Source: Acanthornis magna
Lineage: Eukaryota; Chordata; Aves; Passeriformes; Acanthizidae
Direction: 5' to 3'
NCBI GenBank assembly: GCA_036785705.1
Contig: JAWUZG010000004.1
Span: forward strand, 10,636,501 to 10,700,500
Length of the DNA stretch: 64,000 nt
Shown here: positions 60,755 to 64,000 of the stretch, one piece after another
Layout: every line of letters begins with the position of its first letter
How positions within the stretch are numbered: position 1 is the first letter of the stretch
Position numbers and translations under genes: made by a program
Notes under the pieces: model-generated
Told to the model about the DNA's origin: nothing
What the model saw: the letters and a program-made list of their open reading frames with translations, nothing else
The model's database searches: none

Positions 60755-60955
60755 TCACTTTTTTTGCAACTTTAAGTTTTACCGCCTGCTTTTGCCCTGA
60801 ATCTAGTGCGTCACCTTATCAGTGGTCTTATCTCAACTCATAAGTCCAGTGTTTTGTGTTAATTTTCCCTCTCCTCTGCATAGCTGCAGCAGGAGAGAGC
60901 ATAGAGAGCGAACGTCGTAGGTGCCTGGCATTTAGCCAGGGTCAAACCCTCGACA

Positions 60956-60960
60956 CATAT
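60956..60960. repeat. Right target-site duplication CATAT
   Basis: Exact copy of 59564-59568. Confidence 0.9.
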
Positions 60961-61319
60961 TAATTTTGGAGATTATATACTTTTTGGCACTGAAAATAAA
61001 GAGAATTTAGGTAATGTTGAATACAGGATGTATGCCACTTCTGTTGCTCAGATCCAGGTGGCACCCCCTCTCACACACACATACACAAAGATCAATGATG
61101 TATTGAAAACAAAGTGCAAATTGAAAAAAAACCTAAACAAACCAATTTTCCCATTTTTCACTAGATATCCTACAGATTACTTAATAGAATTACTGAGAAA
61201 TCTTTTTTCTCCTTGAATGGTTTTCAATCTTTTTGTCCTCCCTTAGACCAGCTCATTCATCATTACCTTTCACTGCCATAGGGTTTTCAGGCTGACCAAT
61301 AAAGTCATTCTGTTAAATA
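60961..61319. other. AT-rich non-coding DNA
   Basis: Short stretch with no recognised element; contains a small CA-rich run at about 61072-61087. Confidence 0.6.
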
Positions 61320-61550
61320 AAATCACAGAATCATGCAATGGTTTCTGTTGTAAGGGACCTTAAAGATCATCTAGTTCCAATCCCCCTGCTGTGGGCAGGG
61401 ATACCTTCCAGTGGACCAGGTTGCTGAAAGCCCCATCCAACCTGGCCTTGAACACTTCCAGGGACGGGGCATCCACAACCTCTCTGGACAGCCTGTTCTA
61501 GTGCCACAACCCTCACGGTTAAAAATTTCGTGATAATATTGAATCCAAAT
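61320..61550 (-). mobile_element. CR1 LINE 3' terminal fragment, reverse
   Basis: The plus strand shows the reverse complement of a CR1 3' end. AATCACAGAATCATGCAATG is followed by GGGACCTTAAAGATCATC, then CCATCCAACCTGGCCTTGA (61434), CATCCACAACCTCTCTGGAC (61471) and a fading AAAATTTCGTGATAATAT end near 61550. About 230 bp of a 5'-truncated copy remains. It is better preserved than the piece at 51575-51838. Confidence 0.88.
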
Positions 61551-64000
61551 AATTAAACATTTTTTTATGCCTATGTTGTTGTGCCTTACAACATTTAGCC
61601 TGCAGCTAATTGTTATGTGTGTTTGCATAATATGAGATTGTGGAAAACCTATATTTGCTTAACGAAGTTATAGCGAAGGTAATCTGTCTTTCCTCATTCT
61701 TTTGAAAATTCAAACTTTCAAAAATCTAAGAACTCACCACAAGAGAGGTCTTTATAAGCCTGTTGTACCAGGCTGTTAAAAGACCTCTGAACGCATTCTC
61801 TTCTTTATCACCTGGACATTTGAAACACATTGAAAGTGTTTTCAAATGTGCCAGATATTACATTCATATCTCAGTCACAAGATTCAGTGGAAAGGATTCT
61901 GCTACTTCAAAATACAGGTCCATAGTGAAATTACATAGCATAGGGATACAACATTTATATAATAAAAAATACACGCATGAGAATATATCATTATTGCAAT
62001 TAAGCATAGCATTCTAAAACAGCAATAAAATTGTTGAATCACTGAATGAATCAGTCCACAAAGATGTATCAGACAGCAATTTTTGGAGACAAATGATTAT
62101 TACTGGATGCAGTGTCTCTTGAATGCAGAATTTAGCCACTAATGGCATTAACATCCATTTTGGGCTATATGCACCACTTCAAATACCCAACAGATAAACT
62201 GGTTAAATATGACATTTTAAAAATGCTGACCACTTCATCTAAATTCAGCTGAGTTTTTTTTCCCATTGAAAATGAGTAAATTATACCTCTGACAGACAAA
62301 ACGGTCCTCCCTATGATTTAGAAAGCCAATGAAGACAACTTAAGTATGAATACGTCACAGCCAAGGAGGAAAAAAATCACTATTTAACAGAACTGTAAAT
62401 ATTTCTGCCTTTACAAGCAACTTGTGCATGTACCAGCAAGAAATAGTCTCTAGTAATTTCATCAAAAAAGCCTAAAATAAATGTACTGGGTTTGCTGACA
62501 TTTGTCCAGATTAAATGAATTAGTTCTGTACACACCTGATTACATTATGTATACATACATGGAAAAACTTAATGAAAAAGAAATTTTCCCCTTTTATTCT
62601 TTGAATTGTTAACATCTGGCTAAACGAGAGTCAGTGCCTGATTTTTCGACTTTTATGAAATTTAAACTTAATAAATTATTTTGGTCTTCCCATAAGGTGC
62701 CATAAGGACACCTTAAGAGCGGATTGTCACACATAATGTTAAGATAAATAGGCAAGGCACAGTTAAACACCGATTTTCCAAGTTGTGTATTAGGAATTTC
62801 TTTCTGAAGTGTGAAGATTTCCTGTGAAACCAAAATGATTGTAACTCTCTTGTAGGCCTGAGATATCACAGTGATTTAGTCCTTTGGTGCTAAATATGAA
62901 TTTCAGAAGAGCATGCTTTTACATCCAGGTGGAAATTTTCTTAGCTGGTGGCTTTGTTGCTGTTTAATTAATTCTTTGAAGGCATTTATTCTGTTTCCTT
63001 TAATTTTTTTGAGTTTTGTTTTCTAAGAAATAGAGTCATCTAGTCAGGCTACATACAATACACTATTACAAGCAAATAATTACAAATAAATTTATAAATG
63101 TATAACTTCTAAATTTTTCATTCTGTCAGATTATTTTAAATTAAATACCACTTCTTATGTCAGGGAATCATGTAACTTCACCTATATTTTTTGGTTATTA
63201 AAACATAAACCTCTTCAGAATTATTTAAAATTAAATACAGCATTTTATCACAATATTACAAAAACAAAATCATCAGTACATAAAGTCTAGTACAGCTATA
63301 ATAATGTGTAATTATAATAGCTTAATGCAAAATGTATTACAGTTATGACAAAGAAATTTCTTTGTGTTTCTGGTCAACTGCATTCTGTTAATATGTCAAG
63401 GGATGCACATGTACCATTTTTAGGGTCATTATACTTCCTAAAATTTTAATAAACTCCACATAAGCAGAAGCCAATTTTTATTTTGAAAACAGAATAGAAT
63501 ACACTCAATCATCATAGATAAAGTACAGTTACTTGCTTCCAGAACTCCTGACATGGTTGTTTGGTTTGGAGTTTTTTGTTTTAAAATGCGGAAAAATGTT
63601 TTGTCAACTATGACATGAAATCAATGATGTTATTGAAATAAGCATAATTAAAAAAAAAAAAAAAAAACCAAAACAATTTCTGCTCTACCATTTAGCTTAC
63701 AGAACTTGTCCATGATCTATTCAAAAAGATCCAAAGGTAATTTCTAGCTGACAAGAAAGCTACCTAACCTTCAGACTACAGGGAGAACAAGAGTAAGGAG
63801 AAGCAGCACATTTCACCTGACTGATATACAGATGATAAAAAATGGGGATTTAATGGCATTCATGGTAACAGAATAGATTTGAGAAAGAGGTTATTTTCTC
63901 TTTTAGTGGTGATCAACTTGCAGAAAAGAATTTCATACTTACATGACTTGTTAATTTTGTCAGAGAGCAAACAAATCAAATCCTTAATTTTTGCCCTTAG
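61551..64000. other. AT-rich non-coding DNA
   Basis: No gene or transposon recognised. An 18-base A-run lies at 63650-63667, followed by CCAAAAC. Open frames are below 90 codons. Confidence 0.65.

Larger units (their letters stand above)
59569..60955 (+). mobile_element. Complete solo LTR (1387 bp), endogenous retrovirus, family A
   Basis: It begins TGTGGTAGTTTTGCCTGG and ends GTCAAACCCTCGACA, with perfect 5-bp CATAT duplications. The same landmarks as in the LTR at 1722-2732 appear in order: CATGTCCAGCAGAGCCAAT (59668), GATGATGGACATGC, a TATA-like ACATATTTAAG (59767), CACCAAGGTCAGTGGAG, and AATAAA at 60749-60754. It is 376 bp longer than that copy, largely because the segment before the polyadenylation signal is present three times (60310-60705). 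No coding proviral interior is attached. The 245-codon minus-strand frame at 59747-60484 is antisense to the LTR and reflects its GC-rich, stop-poor composition. Confidence 0.92.

Overview
This window reads as vertebrate nuclear DNA from a bird, most likely a songbird. The evidence is the repeat content: several CR1 LINE fragments (most clearly the 3' ends and reverse-transcriptase pieces) and bird-type endogenous-retrovirus LTRs, set in AT-rich, stop-riddled sequence. There is no bacterial gene density, no operon and no CRISPR array, and I recognise no tRNA or rRNA gene. I could not identify any protein-coding gene. Nearly all long open frames are short, lie in repeats, or sit antisense to LTRs. 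The window is best described as intergenic or deep-intronic DNA with layers of retroelement insertions.

Layout. 1-6.1 kb: AT-rich DNA holding one complete solo LTR (1722-2732) with a perfect 5-bp target duplication. 6.1-12.2 kb: a repeat cluster with a 25-A tract, a forward CR1 piece, an internally deleted reverse CR1, a solo ERVK-type LTR with perfect 6-bp duplication (9245-9756), an ancient CR1 (about 10.1-11.0 kb) and a reverse LTR (11236-12210). 13.9-14.4 kb: a 5'-truncated reverse LTR. 14.4-21.1 kb: no recognised repeats, but one stretch with exon-like borders (18203-18538). 21.1-24.1 kb: a second cluster with a CR1 3' half, a second ERVK-type LTR (22620-23102) and two abutting CR1 fragments. 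24.1-51.5 kb: mostly unassigned AT-rich DNA with an ERVL-type LTR fragment (31745-32148), two hexanucleotide microsatellites and the most gene-like segment of the window, a candidate 3'-terminal exon at 41329-41930. 51.6-64 kb: a reverse CR1, a perfect 24-copy AGAGA array, an ERVL-type LTR (54014-54637), a GC-rich unassigned island (about 56.74-57.06 kb), a complete 1387-bp solo LTR (59569-60955) with internal tandem amplification, and a last reverse CR1 3' end.

No gene pathway can be described. The elements record independent insertions. At the three LTRs with perfect duplications and the one with a near-perfect duplication, the flanks meet the LTR on both sides with no internal proviral sequence, which is the expected product of LTR-LTR recombination. 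I did not find a convincing undescribed biological system. The best leads are the candidate terminal exon near 41.3-41.9 kb, the candidate internal exon near 18.2-18.5 kb, and the tandemly expanded LTR at 59.6-61.0 kb. Identity and family statements come from reading by eye, without any database search.
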